Positions 42,753 to 52,113 of a stretch of 64,000 nt of DNA are shown in pieces. A program made the position numbers and the translations under genes. Within the stretch, counting starts at the first letter, position 1. The number at the start of each line of letters is the position of its first letter. This DNA is from Bacteriovorax stolpii (GTDB taxonomy: Bacteria > Bdellovibrionota > Bacteriovoracia > Bacteriovoracales > Bacteriovoracaceae): NCBI GenBank assembly GCA_945883845.1, contig CAMCYI010000005.1, forward strand, positions 112,754-176,753. The letters run 5' to 3'. Below the pieces are notes generated by a model. It had not been told where the DNA came from and did not search any database. It saw only the letters and a list, made by a program, of their open reading frames with translations.

Positions 42753-43331
42753 CTATCCTTTTATGTAGAGATTCCAGTTTCTTTCTTTGGTTTTGTTTTC
42801 GCGGTAACTATGAAAATCCGGATGGCAGCACGTGCAGATCGGAGAGGTTTCCATTTGCACGTTGGGAAAAGTGTTTTCTAACCGGTCTTTTGCCTCAGCT
42901 TGAAGATTAAAAAATAATTTATTGTCCCGAGTTGAGAAGTGCGGACTCGCTGGAAAATTTTCTTTAAAGTCTGGTGAGACTTCAAAACAGCAGTCGTGAA
43001 TGGAAGGCCCTATCAAAGCACGCATGGGAGTGATCAAGTGAACTGATGGTTGAGTCAGAATTCCATCTTTTAATCCGCGCCAACCAGCGTGAAGAAAGAC
43101 GACACCTTTCTCGCCTTCGATAACTACAGGAAGGCAATCGGCAGTTTTAATCGCTAGAGCTTGCTTGAATTCATTCCAGGACACCATTATGCCATCTGCT
43201 TCACACGGCAGTGTTTCCGGAGATGCGATCATCACTCCATGAACCTGCGTGACAGCATCAAATGGAATTTCCGGACGATGAGTCCAGGTCTCAAAGCGGC
43301 CGCGGTTTAGGTTTGCAAGGTAGACTGACAT
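42753..43331 (-). CDS. PgeF/YfiH-type multicopper-oxidase-like (laccase domain) protein
   Basis: The 192-residue protein has QVHG (H31), KTADCLP (C66) and HAGWRG (H81). That is the zinc/Cys-His site of the PgeF/YfiH family, which removes misplaced L-Ser from peptidoglycan precursors or acts on purine nucleosides. It is shorter than the usual approximately 240 residues, mostly at the N-terminus. It sits 5 bases from the RluD-like gene in the same operon. Confidence 0.86.
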   Translation of the reverse strand: MSVYLANLNRGRFETWTHRPEIPFDAVTQVHGVMIASPETLPCEADGIMVSWNEFKQALAIKTADCLPVVIEGEKGVVFLHAGWRGLKDGILTQPSVHLITPMRALIGPSIHDCCFEVSPDFKENFPASPHFSTRDNKLFFNLQAEAKDRLENTFPNVQMETSPICTCCHPDFHSYRENKTKERNWNLYIKG

Positions 43332-43336
43332 GGGCT

Positions 43337-44320
43337 CTATTGTAGCGCGAGAGTCTCCAGAAAAATAGCAGGAGGAGGGGCACTAAAGAAGAGTTTCTCG
43401 CCCGTGATCGGATGAACGAAGCCGAGTTCTTTGGCGTGCAGTAATTGATAAGGATACTCTTTCAGTTTTTGTGCGAGTTTTTCATCAAATTTTTTCAGCC
43501 CTGAGTCACCATTTCCATAGAGGGGATCACAAAGAATTGCGTGTTGAAGTATCTGAGCACAATGCACGCGAATCTGATGGGTGCGACCTGTTTCAAGCCT
43601 CAGCTCCAGGTGAGTTACGAGTTCAAATTGTTTTATCACTTTGTAATGGGTGACTGCACGCTTACCAAGTTTTACATTCGCCGCCATCTTGAACCTGTTC
43701 GTAGGATGCCGGCCAAGAGTTGATTGAATTGTCCCTGATAGAGATTTTGGAGCTCCCCAGATAATCGTCTCGTATTTTCTGTCGATATCATGAGTCGAAA
43801 AAAGGCCTACGAGACCTTCGTGAGTTTTCTGATCTTTCGCTACGACCATGACTCCGGAAGTGCCCATGTCGAGACGATGAACAATTCCAGGTCGTTTTTC
43901 TCCGCCCACACCTTTGAGGTCCGGGCAGTGGTAGAGAATCGCATTGACCAGAGTACCGTTGTAGTGTCCTGGGGCCGGATGGACGACAAGGCCTGCAGGC
44001 TTATTGATGATAATGAGGTGCGGATCTTCGAACAAGATTTCCAGTGGGATATTTTCCGGTTGGATTTCTGTGGGAATCGGTGGTGGGACTTCGATACTAA
44101 TGATGGTCCCAGCTGGAGGCATCTTGTTTAGACTTAGGCTGACAGTTTCCGAACTAATTTGTTCATCATCAAATAGGCGCTTGATGGTTGAACGGGAAAA
44201 TTGTGTAAGAGATTTCGTAAGAAACTGATCCAGGCGTTTCCACTCACTGCGGTCAGATTCGCTGACAGTGATCTCGAGTTCTACGTCAGTATCAGCATCA
44301 GCAGAATTTTCTACGGTCAC
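43337..44320 (-). CDS. RluD-family 23S rRNA pseudouridine synthase
   Basis: The 327-residue enzyme has an N-terminal S4 RNA-binding domain (about 28-80) and the RluA/RluD catalytic domain with HRLDMGTSG (catalytic D151), plus NKPAGLVVHP and GRTHQIRVH. It isomerises uridines in rRNA; RluD rather than RluC is a guess. Overlaps the next gene upstream by 4 bases. Confidence 0.92.
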   Translation of the reverse strand: MTVENSADADTDVELEITVSESDRSEWKRLDQFLTKSLTQFSRSTIKRLFDDEQISSETVSLSLNKMPPAGTIISIEVPPPIPTEIQPENIPLEILFEDPHLIIINKPAGLVVHPAPGHYNGTLVNAILYHCPDLKGVGGEKRPGIVHRLDMGTSGVMVVAKDQKTHEGLVGLFSTHDIDRKYETIIWGAPKSLSGTIQSTLGRHPTNRFKMAANVKLGKRAVTHYKVIKQFELVTHLELRLETGRTHQIRVHCAQILQHAILCDPLYGNGDSGLKKFDEKLAQKLKEYPYQLLHAKELGFVHPITGEKLFFSAPPPAIFLETLALQ

Positions 44321-45009
44321 TTCTGAGACTTAAGCTTCTTGAAATAGAGAATGAAGCTCTGAGCGACTGCTTCTGGATTGAGTTTGAGCACTTTGGCATA
44401 TTGATAAACGTATCCACGGACATAAACGTCCACCGGAAGTTTAGGAATATCTTCATTCTCCATCGCTGTGATGTGGGTTTTGGAAATTCTTGTCATTTCG
44501 GCCATACGTTCGATAGTAACTTGCTTGTATTCACGGATTTCTTTGAGGAATTTTCCAGTCCATTCAGAACAGTCACGGATGCGATTTTCGATTTCAACAT
44601 TTTCTTCGAAATCAAGGCCGAATTTTTTCTGGGCGCTGATTTTCGAAACTTTTGCTTCAATCAAATTTGAACCGAAGTCTTCATACTGAACAGAATCTTT
44701 AGGACGACTATCTAGTGAGTGAACTGTGTGAAGTGGTTTGGCATCGGCGTTTGAAGGAAATCCGCTCTGGTTGAAACCGCGAAGGCGATCATACTCGCGG
44801 CGTTTTTCAGGAAACCCAATAACTGAATAAGCTTCTTCGATGAAACCAAGAATCGCATCGCACTCATCTTTAGTCATCAGTGAATAAAGAGCTACTGAAT
44901 CCCCAGAGTAGGCATTCCGCGCACGGATATAGGCCTGTTCAATCTGTGCCGGTGTGGAGAACGGCTCAATTTCAAGTACTTCGTAGTAATTCTTTTTTTC
45001 AGAATCCAT
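44317..45009 (-). CDS. Degenerate J-domain fused to RodZ-like helix-turn-helix
   Basis: The 230-residue protein starts with a J-domain-like helix pair (YYEVLEIEPFSTPAQIEQAY...FPEKRREYDRLRGF) in which the HPD motif is replaced by SGD. A linker follows, then a RodZ/HTH_25-type helix-turn-helix (FLKEIREYKQVTIERMAEMT) ending YVRGYVYQYAKVLKLNP. No membrane helix, unlike true RodZ. It overlaps the pseudouridine synthase gene and follows a MinD/FlhG ATPase gene by 8 bases. Confidence 0.78.
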   Translation of the reverse strand: MDSEKKNYYEVLEIEPFSTPAQIEQAYIRARNAYSGDSVALYSLMTKDECDAILGFIEEAYSVIGFPEKRREYDRLRGFNQSGFPSNADAKPLHTVHSLDSRPKDSVQYEDFGSNLIEAKVSKISAQKKFGLDFEENVEIENRIRDCSEWTGKFLKEIREYKQVTIERMAEMTRISKTHITAMENEDIPKLPVDVYVRGYVYQYAKVLKLNPEAVAQSFILYFKKLKSQK

Positions 45010-45017
45010 TCGGTCCT

Positions 45018-45950
45018 TTACGATTCGATAAGACGGTTAACGATCCGATCGAAGTTATTAACGAGTTTAGAATTCGGGTACTCGATAAGGAGAGGCTTGC
45101 GCTTTCTTACACTCTGCCAGACTGACTGATCATAATCAAGGTAACCAGGAAAGGTCATCTCGATGCCGAAGTACTTGCGACAGATACTTTGAATTGAATA
45201 TCCGATATCAATGTCTGCTTGAGAGCGAACCTGATTGATGATGAGATTTGGACGGAAATGCGCCATCTCTGAACGAATTCTTAATCCGACTTCCGGATTG
45301 TATTCAGAAATTTTCTTGATCAGTTCTGCCGGAGAAGTCTGGCCACCTGAAGTGAGTTTCGAGTTCATCGCTTCAGTGATCAACGGTTCGATTTCCGAAA
45401 CACCTTCAATCATCTTGAGGCGACGGAAGAAAACCGACTTGATGAAACGGTATGTGTTTTCGATCGATGTTGGTTCAGGAAGAACAACCAAAATACCTTT
45501 ATCGGCCGTGATAAAAAAATCAATCGTGTTGAATGCAGTACCAGCACCAAGATCGAAGAGAATGTAATCTGCATCGAGCTCATGAAGTTTACGGATAATC
45601 TGATTCTTGTGCATGTGCTTTAAGTTCGCCATGCCGAGTTCATCCTGAGCACCACTGATGATTTTCAGATTATGAATGGGAGTCGGAACGAGAAGGTCTT
45701 CAAAATTTGTAACTCGTTTTGAAACGTAGTCAGACAAAGTTGTCTGTGGAATAGGAAGACCAAGGCAGGTGTGAAGATTCGCTCCACCAAGATCGAGATC
45801 TACGGCCACAACTTTGTTACCCATCAATGCCAGACAGATCGCAACGTTTGCAGAAACCAGACTTTTTCCCACGCCGCCTTTACCACCACCAATGGCCCAA
45901 ATTTTCTTCAAGTTATGTTGTGGCAAGTCGTCCGATTCTGGATTCATCAT
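45018..45950 (-). CDS. MinD/FlhG-family ParA-like ATPase
   Basis: The 310-residue protein has the deviant Walker A KGGVGKS at 24-30, VVAVDLDLGGANLHTCLGL, and YILFDLGAGTAFNTID. That is the pattern of FlhG/MinD proteins that limit flagellar number or place division and polar structures. With flagellar genes in the window an FlhG-type role is plausible but not proved. It is the first gene of the long minus-strand operon down to tatD. Confidence 0.88.
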   Translation of the reverse strand: MMNPESDDLPQHNLKKIWAIGGGKGGVGKSLVSANVAICLALMGNKVVAVDLDLGGANLHTCLGLPIPQTTLSDYVSKRVTNFEDLLVPTPIHNLKIISGAQDELGMANLKHMHKNQIIRKLHELDADYILFDLGAGTAFNTIDFFITADKGILVVLPEPTSIENTYRFIKSVFFRRLKMIEGVSEIEPLITEAMNSKLTSGGQTSPAELIKKISEYNPEVGLRIRSEMAHFRPNLIINQVRSQADIDIGYSIQSICRKYFGIEMTFPGYLDYDQSVWQSVRKRKPLLIEYPNSKLVNNFDRIVNRLIES

Positions 45951-46158
45951 GTTGTTAAATTTCCCATAACAAAATTATAGAGAGGGTAAGAGTGATTTGG
46001 GAAGCAATTCTGTGAGTGATTTCTTAGAGATAAAAATTTCACATATCACTTTGATGCTGGAGTGTCTGGACGAGCCTCTTACAATCCTTTAGCATAAGGA
46101 GTGATTGAAAGACCTTTAGACGGAAGATTAAACCTAATTCATTGATTCGATATAAAAT

Positions 46159-46836
46159 ATGGGCCAATCTCAACCTCAAAATTACGACTCTTCATTCGAT
46201 CAGGTTCTGCACAAGCGCTCTGATCTGCATATGCTTCGCAAGGTCTGGCACATCGGAACTGGTACTTTGTGTATGGTGACTTATTTGCAGTCATCCTATG
46301 GAAAGACGTTCTGGGCTCAGTTAATTCTCGCCATCGCCCTGGCCGGTTTTTCCTTCGATCTCATTCGGAAACGCAACCCGAAAATGAATGCCATTGTGAT
46401 TAAACTGATGGGCCCATTAATGCGAAGATCGGAGAGAGAAGGCATGAGCGGTTTACCGTATTATGCTCTCGGATGCTCGCTTGCTTTGTTTTTCTATCAG
46501 AAAGACATTGGAATTCTTTCCATGCTCTTCTTGATTTTCGGAGATCCTATTTCTTCCTTCTTTGGAGTACTTTATGGAAAAGATCGGATATTTCCGAACA
46601 AGTCTCTTCAAGGTGCAGTGGCCGGCTTTTTCACCTGTTACCTCATTTCGCTTTTTTATCTGATGAACACAACGACGTTGAGCATCCACATCCTTACGTT
46701 CTCAGTGATCGCCGGTCTGATTGGGTCTTTATCTGAGCTATGTTCAACTTTCAATATTGACGATAACCTGACCATTCCGGTTCTTTCCGGGCTTGGATTG
46801 ACTGTCCTCAATCACTTTATTCCTCTCTATCGTTAG
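46159..46836 (+). CDS. SEC59/phytol-kinase-family membrane protein
   Basis: The 225-residue protein has about six hydrophobic helices and the motifs GDPISSFFGVLYGK, NKSLQGAVAGFFT and IDDNLTIPVLSGL, which are characteristic of the CTP-dependent dolichol/phytol/diacylglycerol kinase family. It would phosphorylate a polyprenol or other lipid alcohol. No Shine-Dalgarno precedes the ATG; TATAAAAT ends directly before it, so leaderless translation is possible. Confidence 0.78.
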   Translation: MGQSQPQNYDSSFDQVLHKRSDLHMLRKVWHIGTGTLCMVTYLQSSYGKTFWAQLILAIALAGFSFDLIRKRNPKMNAIVIKLMGPLMRRSEREGMSGLPYYALGCSLALFFYQKDIGILSMLFLIFGDPISSFFGVLYGKDRIFPNKSLQGAVAGFFTCYLISLFYLMNTTTLSIHILTFSVIAGLIGSLSELCSTFNIDDNLTIPVLSGLGLTVLNHFIPLYR

Positions 46837-46885
46837 GTTTTTTTGCCCGGTGTAGTTTGGCTCCTTCTTCATAGATAATGAAGAG

Positions 46886-47221
46886 GTGAAAATTTTTGCA
46901 TTTCTCATTCTCGCACTTCCGATTTCGACCTTCGCTGAATGGAAAGTTGGCACTGCTGTTCTTGATGTCGTTCCCTGCCCGAACAGGGATTGTTACATTT
47001 CTAAAAAATGCTCCACTCCAGTTAAAAAATGTTCGGCCATGTCGGCATATAAAAATCCTGTCAAAGGGATCATGGAAAACGGTGGGATGAATCCCGGGTC
47101 CGGTGCCTGCAAAAGTCTTAAAGGTAATGTGAACATTGCTACCGATGAATCTGGTAACCAAGAAGGATTTTGCGTCTTCAATGACAAATCGGTCATCAGT
47201 CTTGGAGGCATCTGGAAGTGA
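46886..47221 (+). CDS. Small secreted Cys-rich protein (papain-operon partner)
   Basis: A 111-residue protein with a signal peptide (1-17), starting GTG 46886. The 94-residue mature part has seven cysteines (VPCPNRDCYISKKC, VKKCS). It overlaps the protease gene by 4 bases (GTGA), implying translational coupling. It may be an inhibitor, propeptide-like partner or co-secreted factor; that is inference. Confidence 0.65.
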   Translation: MKIFAFLILALPISTFAEWKVGTAVLDVVPCPNRDCYISKKCSTPVKKCSAMSAYKNPVKGIMENGGMNPGSGACKSLKGNVNIATDESGNQEGFCVFNDKSVISLGGIWK

Positions 47222-48780
47222 AAAGTACTTTCATCATTCTTTCTTTTATCTTTCTTGCGGCAACTTCGTTTGCACAACGAACATGCAGTCTGAACAGAAC
47301 TTTTCCTGTGTCTGATCAGGATGGGCTCGGGACATGCGCTTCGAATACAGCTGCACTGATGATGCAATATAACATAGCTGGTATGACGGCGGCTCCGTCA
47401 TACATCCAGATGAGTATTGGTGCGAGTGCATCGACATCGACAGATTTCTTCAGAGCTCCACGATCGGGAGATATGCCGTCTGCAGAAAATCCGGGGCAGG
47501 TTCTCTTCAACAGCGGAAATCAGATTTGTAACGTCATTGATACCGCTTCCAGAAATGGCTTCTGCGATGCCAGTGAAATGCCTCTTGATTTTATCGGTAG
47601 AGGTGATCCTTTAAGGTCTCAGCAACGTTCGTTGGAAATACTCGGTAAAATTCTTCAGGGGAACCAGCCCGACCTGGAAGCTCTCCGCGCGAAACTCAGA
47701 GATCCTAATCAGAGAGATGAGGCGATCAGCAGACTCGCTACACTTTTACTTGCTGATTCTGCAACCTGCAGGCTCAGCACACGTGACTACATGGCCCGGC
47801 AGCTTTGGGATCGTCAGCTGTTATTCTGGCGCTCAATCCTTCCCCGTCTGAATGCCGCCCAGAGGACGCAGTTAAACTCGATCATCTCACGTACATTCAA
47901 TGCTCGTGGCGAGCCCACAGCAGCTGCCATGGATTATGTGAAAGAAAGTTTTTTCACGGAAGGTATTGAGAGCGTTTTGGAAACTGACCGTACGAGCGTA
48001 AGTCGTCCCCGTGAGCAGGTTGTCGGCATTCCAAATGAGGGAGTCCTCGGTATCTGGTATGGATTCAGGATGAATGTCGATCCTCCGAATTTCCTCGCCA
48101 ACACTACGGCGGATGGAAGTGGGATGAGAAATGATTACCTCGTGATCAGGGGTTGTCAGACTCCGACGAATACCAGGGTGATTGAAAAATACTTTACCGA
48201 TCCTTATTGTCCAATTTCTGAATCGCCAATTCCGCCGCAGTTTCTTGAAACTGCCAGAGCGCTAGCGAGAGAACTTTCTGTGAACAATCTCGATCCTCAG
48301 AATGCCCTTGTCAGTATTCTTTCCCCGGCCTGCGCTCTTACAGCAAGATCGAGACGGCTGGAAAATTATCCCTGCACATCCGTAGATAACCGTTCCGAAC
48401 AGAGAACTCGTGAGGCACGCGCAACAACGGTCGCCGAGATCTGTGCCAGACGAGCCGTCGGCATTTCAGTCTGCTCAAATTTCATGAATCAGGATACTCC
48501 GACCTACTCGAATTTTTGTTCAGGGCAAACTGCCTTTCACGCCATGACGATTATCGGGGCCCGTGCTAATGGAACAAGCCAACAGTACCTTGTTCAGAAC
48601 TCCTGGGGCAAGTCCTGCAAGTTTGCCAATGGAACTGCGACGAAGCCAGCTTATGCAGGTCTCGTCCAATGTGAAGTCGGTACAGATGGAATGCTGACCG
48701 GAAGATTTTGGATTGACGAAAATTTACTTTTTAATAATGCCACTGGAATCTCGACGTTGAGATTCTCCGGCGGAAACTAG
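47218..48780 (+). CDS. Secreted papain-like (C1) cysteine peptidase
   Basis: The 520-residue protein has a signal peptide (1-19). It also has a C1 catalytic arrangement: Q34 and C40 (SDQDGLGTC) with the exact Gln-5-Cys spacing of papain, then H441 (TAFHAMTIIGA) and NSWG at 461-464 with N461. A 400-residue insert separates Cys from His, much longer than in papain. It should act in the periplasm or outside the cell. Coupled to the genes before and after. Confidence 0.84.
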   Translation: MKSTFIILSFIFLAATSFAQRTCSLNRTFPVSDQDGLGTCASNTAALMMQYNIAGMTAAPSYIQMSIGASASTSTDFFRAPRSGDMPSAENPGQVLFNSGNQICNVIDTASRNGFCDASEMPLDFIGRGDPLRSQQRSLEILGKILQGNQPDLEALRAKLRDPNQRDEAISRLATLLLADSATCRLSTRDYMARQLWDRQLLFWRSILPRLNAAQRTQLNSIISRTFNARGEPTAAAMDYVKESFFTEGIESVLETDRTSVSRPREQVVGIPNEGVLGIWYGFRMNVDPPNFLANTTADGSGMRNDYLVIRGCQTPTNTRVIEKYFTDPYCPISESPIPPQFLETARALARELSVNNLDPQNALVSILSPACALTARSRRLENYPCTSVDNRSEQRTREARATTVAEICARRAVGISVCSNFMNQDTPTYSNFCSGQTAFHAMTIIGARANGTSQQYLVQNSWGKSCKFANGTATKPAYAGLVQCEVGTDGMLTGRFWIDENLLFNNATGISTLRFSGGN

Positions 48781-48790
48781 GATGGCGCAG

Positions 48791-49324
48791 ATGAAATTTC
48801 TTTTTATGATGGCGATGATTGTTGTTTCCAGTAGCCTTCTTGCGGCAGGGCCAGCCAATTTTCCGGCGGGAACGACCATTCGGTTTAAAAGAGCGATCAA
48901 TGTCGGGGTCTGTGGTCCCGATAACCAGTTCTGGATCCGCGCCGGAAAAGTCGAGTGCAGTGACAGTCCTATTAGCAATGCTTGTCTGGTGACGGCGACT
49001 TACAATTTAAATGCAGGTCGGGTGTGTACAGTCATAAGTCCGAAGGTGAATCGGGATCTTCATGAGTTCGATCTCTCTCCGACGGTTACATGTCCGATTG
49101 TGACCTGCCAGAGCGGAACTTTTACATCAATGTTTTACGATCGTCTGGATGCGAATGCGATGAAGGAAATTTTTGGCGGACTCGCGGACGTTTCGATTGC
49201 TGACGAAATAGACTTGTCGGACTTGCCTGGCATTGATTCCACAGGCCGGAGTCATTCTCCGAAACACCTCGACAACGGAGGCCTCATTATTCGAGACCGC
49301 CGTCATCGCGCTATCGGAAACTAA
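48791..49324 (+). CDS. Secreted protein of unknown function (papain-operon)
   Basis: A roughly 177-residue protein with a signal peptide (MKFLFMMAMIVVSSSLLA) and six cysteines in the middle (VGVCGP, KVECSD, NACLV, GRVCTV, VTCPIVTC). I prefer ATG 48791 because AGGA lies 8 bases upstream; ATG 48782 adds three residues. The C-terminus is polar. Its stop abuts the leuS stop. Confidence 0.68.
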   Translation: MKFLFMMAMIVVSSSLLAAGPANFPAGTTIRFKRAINVGVCGPDNQFWIRAGKVECSDSPISNACLVTATYNLNAGRVCTVISPKVNRDLHEFDLSPTVTCPIVTCQSGTFTSMFYDRLDANAMKEIFGGLADVSIADEIDLSDLPGIDSTGRSHSPKHLDNGGLIIRDRRHRAIGN

Positions 49325-51730
49325 TTATTCTTTCACTACAAAGTTACAAATCTTCCCGGGCACGTAAATTTCTTTAATGATCGTGCCCTGAAGATGCTTC
49401 GCCACTTTCTCGTCAGCCTTAATCAACGCCATCAAGTGATCTTTCGAAATCTCCGGATCGACGTCAAACGTCGCTCTCGTTTTTCCGTTGACCTGCACAG
49501 CGATAGTCATGAGTTCGTCTTTTGCGAGCTCCGGGTTGTACTCAGGCCACTTTGCGAAAGCGATGCTTTCTTTGTGACCGAGGAAGCTCCAGAGTTCTTC
49601 GCCCAGATGGGGAGCGAACGGAGAGAGGACAAGGGCGAACTGTTCAGCTGTTTTCTTCGTCACTTTGCCAGTCTTATAGACATGGTTTGTGAAGATCATC
49701 ATCTGCGAGATAGCCGTGTTGAAGTGAAGGTTATCGATGTCTTCAGTTACTTTCTTGATGAGCTTGTGGAGTTCCTTGATGTTCGACATCTGTTCCGTGC
49801 CGTCTTCGGTGTAGTGATCCTTATCCATGAAGAAGCGGAAAGCGCGGGTGAGGAAGTTGGAAACTCCTTTCACACCGTTGTTTGACCAGGGTTTTACTTT
49901 TTCAAGGGGGCCCATGAACATTTCATAGAGGCGCAGAGTGTCCGCGCCGCTTTCTTTCACGATCGCGTCCGGATTGATCACGTTCCCGCGGGACTTACTC
50001 ATCTTCTCGCCGTCTTCGCCGAGGATCATTCCCTGATTAACAAGTTTGTGGAACGGCTCTTTTGTCGACACGAGCCCGAGGTCGAAAAGGACCTTGTGCC
50101 AGAAGCGTGAATAGAGAAGGTGAAGAACCGCGTGTTCAGCGCCGCCGACATAAAGATCTACAGGCATCCAGTAGTTTTCAATTTTTGAATTCCACGGCTC
50201 TGTTTTATTTTGCGGATCACAGAAGCGCAGGTAGTACCAGCAAGAGCCTGCCCACTGAGGCATCGTGTTCGTTTCACGTCTGGCTTTTTTTCCGGTCTTC
50301 GGATCAATGACATTCACCCACTCGTCAATGGTAGCGAGAGGAGATTCTCCTGTTCCAGATGGTTCGTATTTTTCAACGGGAGGCAGGGCCACTGGAAGTT
50401 CATCGGCATCCAGACATCGGACAGTTCCATCTTCGAACTTGAGAAGTGGAAATGGTTCGCCCCAGTAACGCTGACGAGAGAAGAGCCAGTCGCGGAGTTT
50501 GTAATTGATTTTCTTATTTCCGAGTTTTTTATCTTCGAGCCAGGAAATCATTTTTTTAATGGCGTCAGTTTTATTGAGGCCATCGAGGAACTCGGAGTTC
50601 ACGTGAATACCGTCGTCAGAGTAAGCGGCTTCCTGAACGTTACCACCCTGGAGCACTTCAACGATCGGAAGGTTGAATCTCTTCGCGAATTCCCAGTCAC
50701 GTTCATCGTGGGCCGGAACTGACATGATGGCACCGGTGCCGTAGGTATTCAGAACGTAGTCTGCAATCCATACAGGAATTTTTTGTCCGTTCGCCGGATT
50801 CACAGCATACGCACCTGTGAAGGCCCCGCTCTTATCTTTATTCAACTCAGTTCTTTCGAGATCGGATTTAAGAGCTGTGACTTCGCGGTATTTTGCGATG
50901 TCGGATTTGTTCGCATCTTTTGTGATGAGATCAACGAGTCTGTGCTCGGGAGCGAGAACCATGTAGGTTGCGCCGAATAGAGTATCAGGACGAGAAGTGA
51001 AGACATCAATTTCTTCAGATGATCCATCAACTTTGAACTTGATGATGGCACCTTCGGATTTTCCAATCCATGATTTCTGCATTTCTTTGACGGAGTCAGG
51101 CCAGTCAAGAAGTTCGAGATCCTGCAGAAGTCTCTCTGCGTATTCCGTAATCCTGAGCATCCACTGCTTCATCGGTTTGCGAACAACCGGGTGACCACCG
51201 ACTTCAGATTTTCCGTTGATCACTTCTTCGTTAGCGAGAACAGTTTTCAGGTTCGGGCACCAGTTCACCATCATGTGTGATTCGTAGGCGAGTCCCTTGT
51301 TGTAAAGCTGAACGAAAATCCACTGAGTCCATTTATAGTAATCAACGTTTGAGGTCGCGACTTCTCTATCCCAGTCGTAAGAAAAACCCAGCATCTTCAA
51401 CTGACGCTTGAACGTTGCAATGTTTTCCTGAGTTGTGACGTTCGGGTGTGTGCCGGTTTTCACAGCATGGTTTTCTGCCGGCAATCCGAAAGAGTCCCAT
51501 CCCATAGGATGAAGCACGTTGTAGCCTTTCATGCGCTTGTAGCGGGCCATGATATCTGTGGCCGTGTAACCTTCAGGGTGACCTACGTGAAGGCCTGCAC
51601 CTGACGGATAGGGAAACATATCGAGAACGTAGTATTTAGGTTTTTTTGTATCTTCAGTTGTCTTGAAAGTCTGATGTTCGTCCCAGTACTTTTGCCATTT
51701 AGGTTCGATCTCCGAAAAATTGTAATCCAT
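49325..51730 (-). CDS. leuS: Leucyl-tRNA synthetase
   Basis: The 801-residue class I synthetase charges tRNA-Leu. It has HVGH (HIGH motif) at 48-51, the editing domain (CP1, with [19 protein letters not shown]) and KMSKS at 576-580, followed by the anticodon-binding domain. Length is a little shorter than E. coli LeuRS but normal for the family. Monocistronic, AGGAATAG upstream. Confidence 0.97.
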   Translation of the reverse strand: MDYNFSEIEPKWQKYWDEHQTFKTTEDTKKPKYYVLDMFPYPSGAGLHVGHPEGYTATDIMARYKRMKGYNVLHPMGWDSFGLPAENHAVKTGTHPNVTTQENIATFKRQLKMLGFSYDWDREVATSNVDYYKWTQWIFVQLYNKGLAYESHMMVNWCPNLKTVLANEEVINGKSEVGGHPVVRKPMKQWMLRITEYAERLLQDLELLDWPDSVKEMQKSWIGKSEGAIIKFKVDGSSEEIDVFTSRPDTLFGATYMVLAPEHRLVDLITKDANKSDIAKYREVTALKSDLERTELNKDKSGAFTGAYAVNPANGQKIPVWIADYVLNTYGTGAIMSVPAHDERDWEFAKRFNLPIVEVLQGGNVQEAAYSDDGIHVNSEFLDGLNKTDAIKKMISWLEDKKLGNKKINYKLRDWLFSRQRYWGEPFPLLKFEDGTVRCLDADELPVALPPVEKYEPSGTGESPLATIDEWVNVIDPKTGKKARRETNTMPQWAGSCWYYLRFCDPQNKTEPWNSKIENYWMPVDLYVGGAEHAVLHLLYSRFWHKVLFDLGLVSTKEPFHKLVNQGMILGEDGEKMSKSRGNVINPDAIVKESGADTLRLYEMFMGPLEKVKPWSNNGVKGVSNFLTRAFRFFMDKDHYTEDGTEQMSNIKELHKLIKKVTEDIDNLHFNTAISQMMIFTNHVYKTGKVTKKTAEQFALVLSPFAPHLGEELWSFLGHKESIAFAKWPEYNPELAKDELMTIAVQVNGKTRATFDVDPEISKDHLMALIKADEKVAKHLQGTIIKEIYVPGKICNFVVKE

Positions 51731-51809
51731 AGCTATTCCTTGACTCGTAAAATGAGCTCTTAGCTTAATGGAATTTGATTCGGAATTAAAGGTGGGAGTT
51801 GTGCGTTAT

Positions 51810-52055
51810 TTAACGATCTTTGAGATCTTTTAACTCGTCTGCGTCGAAGTCACCTTTGTACTTCTCTTCAACTTCTTTCATGGGCTTCGAAGCAAGGTCC
51901 CGGTAGAGATCATCTTTTTTCTGATCATCCCATCCACGCATGCGCTCTACACCAGCGAATTTTTCGTGACGGGCATCCTGATCGACTGGTTTTTCAGGCA
52001 CGAGCCCATAGACAACTGATGAACTTAAGAGGGCTAAAAAAAGTAGTTTATTCAT
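51810..52055 (-). CDS. Small secreted charged protein
   Basis: An 81-residue protein with a signal peptide (1-18) and a highly charged mature part (DDQKKDDLYRDL, EEKYKGDFDADELKDLKDR). No family recognised. It lies between leuS and the clan-CD-like gene. Confidence 0.66.
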   Translation of the reverse strand: MNKLLFLALLSSSVVYGLVPEKPVDQDARHEKFAGVERMRGWDDQKKDDLYRDLASKPMKEVEEKYKGDFDADELKDLKDR

Positions 52056-52113
52056 GCCCTCTGTATCGGCATTTTCACTCGAAAATAAAAATTTTTTGGT
52101 TAATTGCCCGTAG

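Noticed and set aside
46053..46085. Sigma-70 promoter with TACAAT at 46080
   Set aside because: The -10 is good but no -35 hexamer lies at 16-18 bases.
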